From assembly GCA_003524705.1 (NCBI GenBank), contig DQGV01000133.1, positions 1 through 12,512 of the forward strand: a stretch of DNA of 12,512 bases. The letters are read 5' to 3'. The position numbers were made by a program, and so were the translations under genes. Positions within the stretch are counted from its first letter, which is position 1. Each line of letters opens with the position of its first letter. The notes beneath the pieces are model-generated. The model was not told the DNA's origin, searched no databases, and saw nothing but the letters and a program-made list of their open reading frames with translations. This DNA is from Anaerolineae bacterium. GTDB taxonomy: Bacteria > Chloroflexota > Anaerolineae > Anaerolineales > Villigracilaceae. Shown here piece by piece: positions 6,842-12,512 of this stretch.

Positions 6842-7744
6842 TTATATAGATGGAAGCCAAATGTTTGACGTTAAGGTTCCTGTGCCTAAAACAACATTTT
6901 GATTTTCTTGATAATATTTTTTTATTTCACCAAATGCTTCAGCAGACAGCGAGAGATAATCTGGCTCTTCTACTCGCCTTGTATATAAATGGTCGTGCAA
7001 AATCATGCGCAATTGTTTCTCATTCATATACAAAGATGGCGCAACTGTGAAATACAAATCTTCGCCGCCCCATCTTAAAAAGGGATAATCAAAGACGGAC
7101 AGGCGGTCGAAACCGATAAAAATATCGGCTTTTTCAACATATTCACCATAATAATTTTCGACAATCATATTTCTGGACGGCACCTCGCCTTTCTTTTGAA
7201 AATAATCCACTGCAAATTTGGCAGTGTGTTCATCGGCTTTGCGTTCATCAGCAAAGACACCGAAAAACAATTTTGCGTTTTGATGATGTTTGGTCTTTTT
7301 TGTTAAATCGTCAAACAATGTGACGATGTTTTCATACGGCGTGTTTTCTAAAGCATTGCGGTAGTCACCATAAAAATTGACGCGCACTTTATCTTCTTCA
7401 TAAAAAGATAAAAAGTCAGTGCGTGTGGCAATGCTGGCCAACCCTTCTGCACCGATTTTTTCCATGTAATCATCACGTGTTTCTAAAACTTCCGCACCGA
7501 TAACGGGTGTGATTAAAGTATCCACACCATGCTCGAAAAATAATTTGTAAATCTCAATATGTTTTTTGATGACAATATCGGTATAAGCCTCAATCGGGTT
7601 ATCAAATTTTTTATGTCCATGTTCCAACATAAACCAACGTCGAGTGCCATTGATAGGAAAGACAACCACTTTTGAGCCACTTGCTTTAACAAGTTTTGCA
7701 ACTTCTGATGTAGAGAGTTTGAGAAATTCTGGTAACGAAATCAT
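6842..7744 (-). CDS. Diterpene synthase of the Rv3378c (tuberculosinol / tuberculosinyladenosine) family
   Basis: This protein matches remembered Rv3378c (296 residues) closely. Shared elements include VFP..GTRRWF near the N-terminus, LFFEHG, FYGDY, LFFGVF, YYGEYV, ADIFIGF, LYFTVAPS.YM, and a closing W. Rv3378c has a cis-prenyltransferase-like fold. It ionises the bicyclic diterpenyl diphosphate made by Rv3377c, giving alcohols with water or tuberculosinyladenosine with adenosine. The chosen ATG (7744) has AAGGA just upstream and aligns with the Rv3378c N-terminus. An in-frame ATG at 7759 lacks a ribosome-binding site and would add five residues. Where Rv3378c reads FDGTRRWF, this protein reads INGTRRWF, so the motif Asp is Asn (codon 7649-7651). 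The gene lies 27 bases upstream of the cyclase, in the same pair arrangement as in M. tuberculosis with the order reversed. The product may be an alcohol, a hydrocarbon or a nucleoside conjugate. Confidence 0.9.
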   Translation of the reverse strand: MISLPEFLKLSTSEVAKLVKASGSKVVVFPINGTRRWFMLEHGHKKFDNPIEAYTDIVIKKHIEIYKLFFEHGVDTLITPVIGAEVLETRDDYMEKIGAEGLASIATRTDFLSFYEEDKVRVNFYGDYRNALENTPYENIVTLFDDLTKKTKHHQNAKLFFGVFADERKADEHTAKFAVDYFQKKGEVPSRNMIVENYYGEYVEKADIFIGFDRLSVFDYPFLRWGGEDLYFTVAPSLYMNEKQLRMILHDHLYTRRVEEPDYLSLSAEAFGEIKKYYQENQNVVLGTGTLTSNIWLPSI

Positions 7745-7786
7745 GTGTTCCTTCGGCATCGTTGAAATTAAATTAAGAATTCCCCT

Positions 7787-8413
7787 CTATTGAAAGAGAA
7801 ATTCTTTAAGAGGAGTAATCCAACTCCCAGTAATAAAAGTAATGAGGATATAAACCAAACTCAATACAGGTGCATCAAATGTCAGATGCGAAACTTGATA
7901 AGGAAGAAAAGTTTTTATTTTTTCTTTCGATTGTAAAAATGCAATCACAAAAACAATCACACAACCTAAAAAAGCAATCACATATCCAGCGGTTGTGCCA
8001 ATACAAAACATTGCCAACAAAATCGGGATGAGATACGCCGCCGATGCAGATGTGGCGATTCCATAACCCAACATATTGGCGACATTTAACAACAACATTA
8101 ACACGATTAAAATCCACGCCGCAAGCCTGACTTGATGATTGATTGCCAAACCTACACATAATGCTAGCAGGAGCATGATTGCAAGCATGGCGAAAATTGT
8201 TTTTACAGTTTCAAAACTTTTTGTCACCAACCAATACACAACCAACAGAATCATCGCGCCACTAATTGCAAGCGAAGTGACAATCACTACCATTGCAGAT
8301 GCCTGGTCGTAGAGTGAGTAGGATGAGGGCAAGAGACTGGCTATTTGATTGATGAAAAACAAAGTGACTTCCTTAAACGAACTAGAACGAACAATTGGGT
8401 AATTGATTGCCAA
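7787..8413 (-). CDS. Six-helix integral membrane protein, sensor-domain-like
   Basis: This 208-residue protein has hydrophobic stretches at about 42-62, 70-91, 97-114, 122-138, 142-161 and 182-198. The AAYLIPILLAMFCIGTTAGY segment (125-144) resembles the N-terminal multi-pass sensor regions found on many Chloroflexota histidine kinases, but no PAS, GAF, HisKA or other output domain follows; a stop comes soon after the last helix. It heads the minus-strand operon, 42 bases before the diterpene synthase ATG chosen here. The start is TTG at 8413, with AGG five bases upstream. It could be an accessory sensor for the downstream kinase, a transporter-like or anchoring protein for diterpene product, or the remnant of a kinase gene. 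I do not recognise a named family. Confidence 0.7.
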   Translation of the reverse strand: MAINYPIVRSSSFKEVTLFFINQIASLLPSSYSLYDQASAMVVIVTSLAISGAMILLVVYWLVTKSFETVKTIFAMLAIMLLLALCVGLAINHQVRLAAWILIVLMLLLNVANMLGYGIATSASAAYLIPILLAMFCIGTTAGYVIAFLGCVIVFVIAFLQSKEKIKTFLPYQVSHLTFDAPVLSLVYILITFITGSWITPLKEFLFQ

Positions 8414-8470
8414 AAATACCTAAAGATAGGCTTCAAAATGGGCTTCAAATTCAGTGATATTTAGGCTGAT

Positions 8471-8516
8471 GGTTGAAATATTTTTTTCCCCTCAACATGA
8501 AACATGGCTTTCAACC
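8471..8516 (-). repeat. Inverted repeat in the operon leader
   Basis: GGTTGAAA at 8471-8478 is perfectly complementary to TTTCAACC at 8509-8516, with a 30-base loop. If the operon starts from the TATAAT at 8541-8536, the repeat lies at the beginning of the roughly 115-base 5' leader. It could fold in the mRNA, but no poly-U follows it and no known riboswitch is recognised. Confidence 0.3.
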
Positions 8517-8535
8517 ACTGCGATTTTTAATGATA

Positions 8536-8541
8536 ATTATA
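8536..8541 (-). promoter_or_regulatory. Possible -10 box for the diterpene/two-component operon
   Basis: Read on the minus strand this is a perfect TATAAT, about 122 bases before the TTG start of the first operon gene. No good -35 hexamer is found at standard spacing. The 14-bp palindrome at 8564-8577 covers roughly the -40 to -55 region relative to the expected start, a typical activator or operator position. Confidence 0.35.
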
Positions 8542-8563
8542 TGGACTTCGATTATCCCGTGTT

Positions 8564-8577
8564 TTACAAATTTGTAA
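8564..8577. repeat. Perfect 14-bp palindrome, candidate operator
   Basis: TTACAAATTTGTAA is its own reverse complement. Its centre is 29 bases from that of the palindrome at 8590-8609, close to three helical turns, so two dimers could bind on the same DNA face. The regulator is unknown and none is encoded among the neighbouring genes. Confidence 0.5.
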
Positions 8578-8589
8578 GGACAAGTTAAC

Positions 8590-8609
8590 ATCTTGCAAAT
8601 TTGTAAGAT
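8590..8609. repeat. 20-bp near-perfect palindrome, candidate operator
   Basis: ATCTTGCAAATTTGTAAGAT pairs with itself at all but one position pair (G against T). Its core differs by one base from the 14-bp palindrome at 8564-8577. It lies 38 bases upstream of the -35 box proposed for the STAS-like gene. Confidence 0.5.
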
Positions 8610-8647
8610 AATTGCTTGATTTGGTGTTTTATTGCATAAAAAATGTA

Positions 8648-8676
8648 TTTACATGCTTTTTATCATGTAGTATTAA
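8648..8676 (+). promoter_or_regulatory. Sigma-70-type promoter of the STAS-like gene
   Basis: TTTACA (8648-8653) and TATTAA (8671-8676) are separated by exactly 17 bases. They are followed by an unusually good ribosome-binding site, GGGAGAGAGG at 8680-8689, eight bases before the ATG. The short distance from -10 to ribosome-binding site leaves only a very short leader. Confidence 0.5.
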
Positions 8677-8697
8677 TATGGGAGAGAGGTATTAGCA

Positions 8698-9081
8698 ATG
8701 ATGGAATACAAGGTTGGGCTTGGAGAAGAAGAGAAATTCATCCATGCTTTTGCAAAAGGGAAATGGAATGCTGAAACAGATAATGCTCTGGTAAAAGAGA
8801 TTATGACGATGGTGGAAAAAGAAGCGATTCTTAAAGTCTTATTGGATATTCGTGAATTGCAATTTAGTCATTCGATTTTACAAATGTTTCAACGTGTGCA
8901 AGAAATGCGCGAAAAACGAAAAGTGCCTAGCCTTACTAGTCGCCGGGTTGCAATTGTATATTCTGCTACACTTCCGATAGAGGCAAATTTTTTTGAAACC
9001 GTTTCACAAAATCGAGGCTTACCCTATCGTGTGTTTACAGATATAGATGAAGCCAAAGAATGGTTGTTACGCGGAAGTTAA
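8698..9081 (+). CDS. STAS/SpoIIAA-like small protein
   Basis: This is a 127-residue cytoplasmic protein with the alternating strand-helix pattern of SpoIIAA-like STAS-type domains: an N-terminal sheet (FIHAFAKGKW), a helix about 26-41, the core strand KVLLDIREL (46-54), an amphipathic helix about 58-74, a strand RVAIVYS (83-89), a helix with FFETVSQNRG (98-107), and the final VFTD..EAKEWLL. Such proteins often act in partner switching or as small lipid- or nucleotide-binding modules; the partner is not identifiable here. Two adjacent ATG codons begin the frame, and the strong upstream GGAGAGAGG supports either. The gene is divergent from the diterpene operon across a shared control region. 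Its 3' end overlaps the convergent VOC gene by 15 bases. Confidence 0.75.
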   Translation: MMEYKVGLGEEEKFIHAFAKGKWNAETDNALVKEIMTMVEKEAILKVLLDIRELQFSHSILQMFQRVQEMREKRKVPSLTSRRVAIVYSATLPIEANFFETVSQNRGLPYRVFTDIDEAKEWLLRGS

Positions 9082-9744
9082 TGATTGCACTTGATAAGGC
9101 ATTCCAGTGATTTGAAAGTTTTTTCCGTTCACTTCCAAATCAACTTTTACATCTAACAACTTAGCAGGCACGCCTGTGTTTGGATACCAAATTCGATTTT
9201 CAACGGGCAGAATTAATAAGCCATCTTCGTCACCGATGGGAGTGAATGTTTCGTTGATGTCTTGTCTGTAAACATCCATGCCTAATGTAGAACATAAGTC
9301 TTTTGCAAATGAAATCACATCTTGTGAAGGCAATCCAATTTCACTGACTTGTAAAATATGTTTGCTATTAAAGGATTCATCGGTCGCATTCTTTTGGTCG
9401 TGACGAGCAATGAATTCCAAAATATTGCCTGCCGAATCTTTGAAATAGATTGAAGATGAATTCCATGAGCCACCTGTAAATTCATCATTACCTTTGTCGT
9501 CTTTTAGTAATGGAATCTTTGCGGAAGTCCATGCTTTACATTCTGCAAATTTATTTTCGGGGATGTTAAAGCAAAAATGATATGCGCCATCAAAATCTTT
9601 TTGTTCTTTGAAAATCAAATCCGTTTTACCTGCTTGAATGTGTAATGAATCGTCATCAAGTGTTGCAGGCAATTCTAAAACCGAAGAATAAAATCCCCGC
9701 TGGTGAATCAGGTTAGACGTTAAGAGTTCGAGGCGTTTTATCAA
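9067..9744 (-). CDS. Tandem VOC (glyoxalase/bleomycin-resistance superfamily) protein
   Basis: From the preferred TTG start this is 225 residues. It begins with the VOC opening IKRLELLTSNL..QRGFYSSVL, and YFKDSAGNILEFIAR (100-114) closes the first module, with E110 in the usual metal-ligand position and H56 as a candidate second ligand. A second, diverged module starts near 130 with VSEIGLPSQDVISFAKDL. The superfamily includes glyoxalase I, extradiol dioxygenases and antibiotic-binding proteins; substrate cannot be assigned. The start was placed at 9744 because the family pattern begins exactly there. A longer frame to 9789 (TTG) would run inside the upstream HD gene and adds a sequence unlike a VOC protein. 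Only four bases separate it from the HD gene stop, so the two are co-translated. No strong ribosome-binding site precedes the TTG. Confidence 0.82.
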   Translation of the reverse strand: MIKRLELLTSNLIHQRGFYSSVLELPATLDDDSLHIQAGKTDLIFKEQKDFDGAYHFCFNIPENKFAECKAWTSAKIPLLKDDKGNDEFTGGSWNSSSIYFKDSAGNILEFIARHDQKNATDESFNSKHILQVSEIGLPSQDVISFAKDLCSTLGMDVYRQDINETFTPIGDEDGLLILPVENRIWYPNTGVPAKLLDVKVDLEVNGKNFQITGMPYQVQSLTSA

Positions 9745-9748
9745 AATT

Positions 9749-10318
9749 TTATTTTTGAATATTCCCAACCAAATCCAAATCAGGCGCAATCTTTCGCATG
9801 GCGAGAATCACATTGCCAACGTGTTCCCAAAGTTCCACGCCAAATTCTTTGGCTGCGTGTTCCATCTCTTCACGATTCGTTCCAGCGGCGAAGGCTTTGT
9901 CTTTCCATTTCTTTTTGACGGAACTTGCTTCTAAATCATAAAGTGATTTTGACGGACGCACCAACGCAACGGCTGTGATTAAACCTGTGATTTCATCACA
10001 TGCGCAAATTGCTTTTCTTCTCAATGTATCACGCGGAATTTTGAGATGGTCAGCATGACTCAAAATATCTTGAATGATTTCTTCGCTGACGCCTCTTTCT
10101 CGTAAAATGGCTGAACCCGCTTGCGGATGCTGTTCAAGTGTTGGATGAATCTCCCAATCAAAATCGTGGAGCAGACCAATCAGTCCCCATGTTTCAACAT
10201 CTTCGTTATATTTTTCGGCATAAAAACGCATAGCGGCTTCAACAGATAGCATGTGACGAACTAAACTTTCTGTTTTTACAAATTCACGTACAAGGGCTAA
10301 TGCAGTTTCACGATTCAT
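9749..10318 (-). CDS. HD-domain metal-dependent hydrolase
   Basis: This is a predicted metal-dependent phosphohydrolase of the HD superfamily. Numbered from the chosen ATG (189 residues), candidate ligands are H22 (VRHMLSVE), the H51-D52 doublet in GLLHDFDW, H64 (EQHPQAG), H88 (SHADH) and D108 (CDEITGL). The layout is that of a stand-alone small HD protein, with the HD doublet about 30 residues after the first His. The ATG at 10318 is chosen because GGAG precedes it by six bases and the family commonly starts with a sequence like MNREEAL. An upstream ATG at 10330 has no ribosome-binding site. Likely substrates are nucleotides or other phosphate esters, but the natural one is unknown. The gene is divergent from tsaE and is followed after four bases by the VOC gene. 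Confidence 0.85.
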   Translation of the reverse strand: MNRETALALVREFVKTESLVRHMLSVEAAMRFYAEKYNEDVETWGLIGLLHDFDWEIHPTLEQHPQAGSAILRERGVSEEIIQDILSHADHLKIPRDTLRRKAICACDEITGLITAVALVRPSKSLYDLEASSVKKKWKDKAFAAGTNREEMEHAAKEFGVELWEHVGNVILAMRKIAPDLDLVGNIQK

Positions 10319-10391
10319 GATGTTCTCCATTTATATAATTTTATCTTGCAAAAAATAAAATTGCCAACAAAATTTTTTCAAACTCTACGGT

Positions 10392-10397
10392 TATAAT
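10392..10397 (+). promoter_or_regulatory. -10 box immediately upstream of tsaE
   Basis: TATAAT lies only nine bases before the tsaE ATG at 10407. A transcript starting at the usual distance would begin within a few bases of that ATG. No Shine-Dalgarno sequence precedes it, consistent with a leaderless message. No clear -35 is seen. Confidence 0.45.
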
Positions 10398-10406
10398 TCA
10401 CCCGTT

Positions 10407-10904
10407 ATGCCCATTTTAGATAAACACATGCTCGAATTTGTAAGCCGTAGCCCTGAACAAACGCGGCGAATTGGAATGCGCCTCGGTGCTTTATTGCAAG
10501 CAGGTGATGTAATTTGTTTGCAGGGAAATCTCGGCGCGGGCAAAACAACGTTCACGCAAGGCATCGCGCAAGGTTGGGGTTCATTAGATTCAGTTTCCAG
10601 CCCGACGTTTATTATTGTCAATCAATATCGGCGAGCAGATGGTGACTCGATTTTTCATCTGGATACATACCGCCTCGACTCTACGGGGGAAGCTGAGCAA
10701 CTTGACCTCGACAGTTATCTTAATGAAGGCGCTTTGATTATCGAATGGCCCGAACGCTTGGGAGATTTAATTCCAAAAGAAAATTTATGGATTAACCTTG
10801 AGCATGTCGCGGAAGAACATCGTCAGATGAATTTTCACGCACGGGGCGAAAGATATGATGAAATGCTGAATAACATTCGTGACTCTATGTTTGGAGGAAA
10901 ATAA
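10407..10904 (+). CDS. tsaE: tRNA threonylcarbamoyladenosine biosynthesis ATPase TsaE
   Basis: This 165-residue cytoplasmic ATPase works with TsaB and TsaD to attach threonylcarbamoyl to A37 of tRNAs that read ANN codons. Visible motifs are Walker A GNLGAGKT (40-47), SPTF (65-68), the HLDTYRL segment (84-90) and IEWPE (112-116), all characteristic of the family, and the length is normal. An in-frame ATG at 10428 would give MLEFVSRSPEQT, which also matches family N-termini. Neither start has a ribosome-binding site; the first is preferred because of the adjacent TATAAT. It heads a four-gene + strand operon, with tsaB three bases downstream. Confidence 0.95.
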   Translation: MPILDKHMLEFVSRSPEQTRRIGMRLGALLQAGDVICLQGNLGAGKTTFTQGIAQGWGSLDSVSSPTFIIVNQYRRADGDSIFHLDTYRLDSTGEAEQLDLDSYLNEGALIIEWPERLGDLIPKENLWINLEHVAEEHRQMNFHARGERYDEMLNNIRDSMFGGK

Positions 10905-10907
10905 AGA

Positions 10908-11573
10908 ATGTTATTAGCAGTAGATACATCCACAACTCAAGTTGGCTTGGCTTTATATAATGAAGATGAAGTGGTCGCTGAAATGATGTGGTCATCAAAA
11001 CAACATCACACGACACAACTTGCTTCGGCATTATCTGATTTAATGAAGCGTTGTGATGTGACTATGGATAAAGTAGAAGCATTAGGCGTAGCCATTGGTC
11101 CAGGTTCATTTACAAGTTTGCGAGTGGGTTTATCTTTAGTAAAAGGAATTGCGTTTGCGAGAAATATTCCAGTCATTGGAATCCCTACTTTAGATGTAAT
11201 TGCATCTGCACAGCCTTTAGATAAAAAACCTTTGATTTCTGTATTACAAGCCGGGCGCACGAGACTCGCTTTCAATGTATATAAAAGTGACAAGAAGCAG
11301 TGGCAAGCACAAGGTGAAGTCCGAAGCGGAAGTGTGGATGAGCTGCTGAGTCAAATTGAAGAGTCAACGATTGTGGCAGGTGAGTTAACATCTGAACAAA
11401 GAAAAAAAATGTCGAAGCATAAAAAAGTTTCGTTAGCATCACCTGCAAATTGTGTAAAACGTCCAGCAGTGTTAGCAGAATTAGCATGGACGCGTTTGCA
11501 AAAAAATCAGATAGACGATGTTGCAACGCTTGCACCCATTTATTTGCATGTGGCAGGAACGCCAATTGAATGA
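10908..11573 (+). CDS. tsaB: tRNA threonylcarbamoyladenosine biosynthesis protein TsaB
   Basis: This 221-residue protein is the catalytically inactive partner that scaffolds TsaD in the t6A-modifying complex. The N-terminal MLLAVDTSTTQVGLAL strand-turn-strand of the ASKHA fold, QHHTTQLASAL (32-42) and GPGSFTSLRVG (64-74) are the family hallmarks. GGAGG lies about ten bases before the ATG, overlapping the end of tsaE. The stop overlaps the rimI start by four bases (ATGA), indicating coupled translation. TsaD and TsaC are not in this window. Confidence 0.95.
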   Translation: MLLAVDTSTTQVGLALYNEDEVVAEMMWSSKQHHTTQLASALSDLMKRCDVTMDKVEALGVAIGPGSFTSLRVGLSLVKGIAFARNIPVIGIPTLDVIASAQPLDKKPLISVLQAGRTRLAFNVYKSDKKQWQAQGEVRSGSVDELLSQIEESTIVAGELTSEQRKKMSKHKKVSLASPANCVKRPAVLAELAWTRLQKNQIDDVATLAPIYLHVAGTPIE

Positions 11574-12025
11574 ACTTCTTAATTCGCAAAATGATAATGA
11601 ACGATTTGGAACAAGTCGTTGCGATTGACCAAGTTTCATTTTCATTGCCCTGGCCCGCGCGTTCGTTTCAATTTGAATTAACGGATAACCCTGCTTCACG
11701 CTGTTGGGTTGTAGAATTAGATAAAAAAATTGTAGCAATGATTGTCTCGTGGCTAATTTTGGATGAATTGCATGTTGCTACGATTGCAACACATCCTGAT
11801 TTCAGGAAGCAAGGCATTGGAAAAAAATTATTAACTCATGCTTTGAAATCTGCAAGAGATGAAGGTGTGACAAGGTCTTTTTTGGAAGTGAGAGAAAGTA
11901 ACGAAGCGGCGATTCGCATGTATAAAAGTTTTGGTTTTGTTGAAGACGGTCGCCGAAAAGAATATTACAAAGATAATCATGAAGATGCGATTTTGATGAC
12001 ATTAAATGATTTGAGTCATCTATAA
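11570..12025 (+). CDS. rimI: Ribosomal protein S18-alanine N-acetyltransferase RimI
   Basis: This 151-residue GNAT acetyltransferase has the acetyl-CoA pyrophosphate loop R79-KQGIG-84, the preceding strand LHVATIATHPDF, and the RimI signature LEVRESN..AIRMYKSFGF, containing E106 and Y118 at the positions of the catalytic pair in characterised RimI. It transfers acetyl to the N-terminal Ala of ribosomal protein S18. The tsaB-rimI order is common in bacteria. Some relatives acetylate other N-termini, so the substrate is presumed. Confidence 0.93.
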   Translation: MNFLIRKMIMNDLEQVVAIDQVSFSLPWPARSFQFELTDNPASRCWVVELDKKIVAMIVSWLILDELHVATIATHPDFRKQGIGKKLLTHALKSARDEGVTRSFLEVRESNEAAIRMYKSFGFVEDGRRKEYYKDNHEDAILMTLNDLSHL

Positions 12026-12038
12026 TTGTAGAGAAATT

Positions 12039-12512
12039 ATGTCTGCTGAAACAACCCTCGCCCTCATTGCCAAAGAAGTTGCTGTATGTACAAAATGTGC
12101 ATTGCATGAATCGCGCAAGAAAGCAGTGCCAGGTGATGGACCTGCTGATGCAGAGATTATGTTTATTGGGGAAGGTCCGGGCTTTCATGAAAATGAACAA
12201 GGCAAACCGTTTGTGGGTGCTTCGGGAAAATTTTTAGACCAGTTGCTTGCCCAAGCCGAATTGACTCGTGAAGATGTTTTTATTTGTAATGTAGTCAAGT
12301 GTCGTCCGCCCTCAAACCGAGACCCGCAACAAGATGAATTGGAAGCATGTGATTCATATTTACAATCTCAAATTGAGGCAATTAACCCGAGTATTATTGT
12401 GACGCTTGGCAGAATTTCGATGAGTAAGTTTTTCGGAAGTGTAAAAATTAGTGCAGTGCATGGACAAATGCAAAAAGTTGGTGAACGCTTTGTGATTCCG
12501 ATGTTTCATCCA
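12039..12512 (+). CDS. Family 4 uracil-DNA glycosylase (3' truncated by window end)
   Basis: The visible 158 residues begin MSAETTLALIAKEV. They carry the iron-sulfur cysteines of family 4 enzymes (C17, C20, C88, C104), motif A GEGPGFHENEQGKPFVG (44-60) and NVVKCRPPSNRDP (84-96). The frame is still open at MFHP, the beginning of motif B (usually HPA or HPS), so roughly the last quarter is missing. The enzyme excises uracil arising from cytosine deamination, starting base-excision repair. A weak GAG lies about six bases before the ATG, and the gene follows rimI by 13 bases, so it is likely the fourth gene of the tsaE operon. Confidence 0.93.
   Translation, partial: MSAETTLALIAKEVAVCTKCALHESRKKAVPGDGPADAEIMFIGEGPGFHENEQGKPFVGASGKFLDQLLAQAELTREDVFICNVVKCRPPSNRDPQQDELEACDSYLQSQIEAINPSIIVTLGRISMSKFFGSVKISAVHGQMQKVGERFVIPMFHP

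Larger units (their letters stand above)
8414..8697. promoter_or_regulatory. Divergent control region between the diterpene operon and the STAS-like gene
   Basis: This 284-base A/T-rich gap holds no credible coding region. It contains two related palindromes (8564-8577 and 8590-8609), a minus-strand TATAAT (8541 to 8536), a + strand promoter (8648-8676), a leader inverted repeat (8471-8516) and two copies of GGCTTCAAA (8429-8437 and 8441-8449). Both transcription units flanking it are probably controlled here. Confidence 0.65.

Noticed and set aside
9745..9789. N-terminal extension of the VOC protein into the HD gene
   Set aside because: The added 15 residues do not resemble a VOC protein, and the family pattern begins at the TTG at 9744.
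11802..12200. Minus-strand frame of 132 codons across rimI and the glycosylase start
   Set aside because: It is antisense to two strongly identified genes and its translation looks like random A/T-rich sequence.

Overview
The window most likely comes from a moderately AT-rich bacterium of the Chloroflexota (Anaerolineae-like). The inference rests on the style of the multi-pass sensor regions, the diterpene gene pair, and the bacterial tsaE-tsaB-rimI-uracil-DNA-glycosylase order. No rRNA or other phylogenetic marker is present, so this placement is tentative. I see no tRNA, rRNA, CRISPR array or insertion sequence.

Left end (1-1780). The 3' end of a type II topoisomerase A subunit (GyrA-like) carries a long Lys/Pro/Val tail and is followed by a strong bidirectional hairpin terminator. 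Pointing back at it is a visibly AT-richer gene encoding a TIR domain fused to a LexA/S24-type self-cleaving domain, with no recognisable DNA-binding domain. This looks like an accessory, possibly defence or stress-response, gene.

Centre (1781-8413). A cytochrome P450 on the + strand converges on a tightly packed five-gene minus-strand operon. In transcription order the operon is: a free-standing multi-pass membrane protein, a homologue of the Mycobacterium tuberculosis diterpene synthase Rv3378c, a homologue of the class II diterpene cyclase Rv3377c, a sensor histidine kinase and a single-domain response regulator. The last three genes overlap by 1-4 bases. The two terpene genes predict a GGPP -> bicyclic diterpenyl diphosphate -> diterpene product pathway. 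The P450 is a plausible tailoring enzyme. Linkage to a two-component system and a stray membrane sensor-like domain is the most interesting feature of the window. Both terpene enzymes show substitutions in key motifs: Met in the third position of the DxDTT-type motif, and Asn where Rv3378c has Asp.

Regulatory gap (8414-8697). A 284-base intergenic region lies between the terpene operon and a divergent STAS/SpoIIAA-like gene. It holds two copies of a TTACAAATTTGTAA-type palindrome, promoter-like elements on both strands and a leader inverted repeat. A related palindrome lies between the TIR gene and the P450.

Right end (8698-12512). The STAS-like protein converges with an HD-domain hydrolase / tandem VOC protein pair on the minus strand. 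Then a housekeeping + strand operon begins: tsaE, tsaB (tRNA t6A synthesis), rimI (ribosomal protein acetylation) and a family 4 uracil-DNA glycosylase cut by the window edge.
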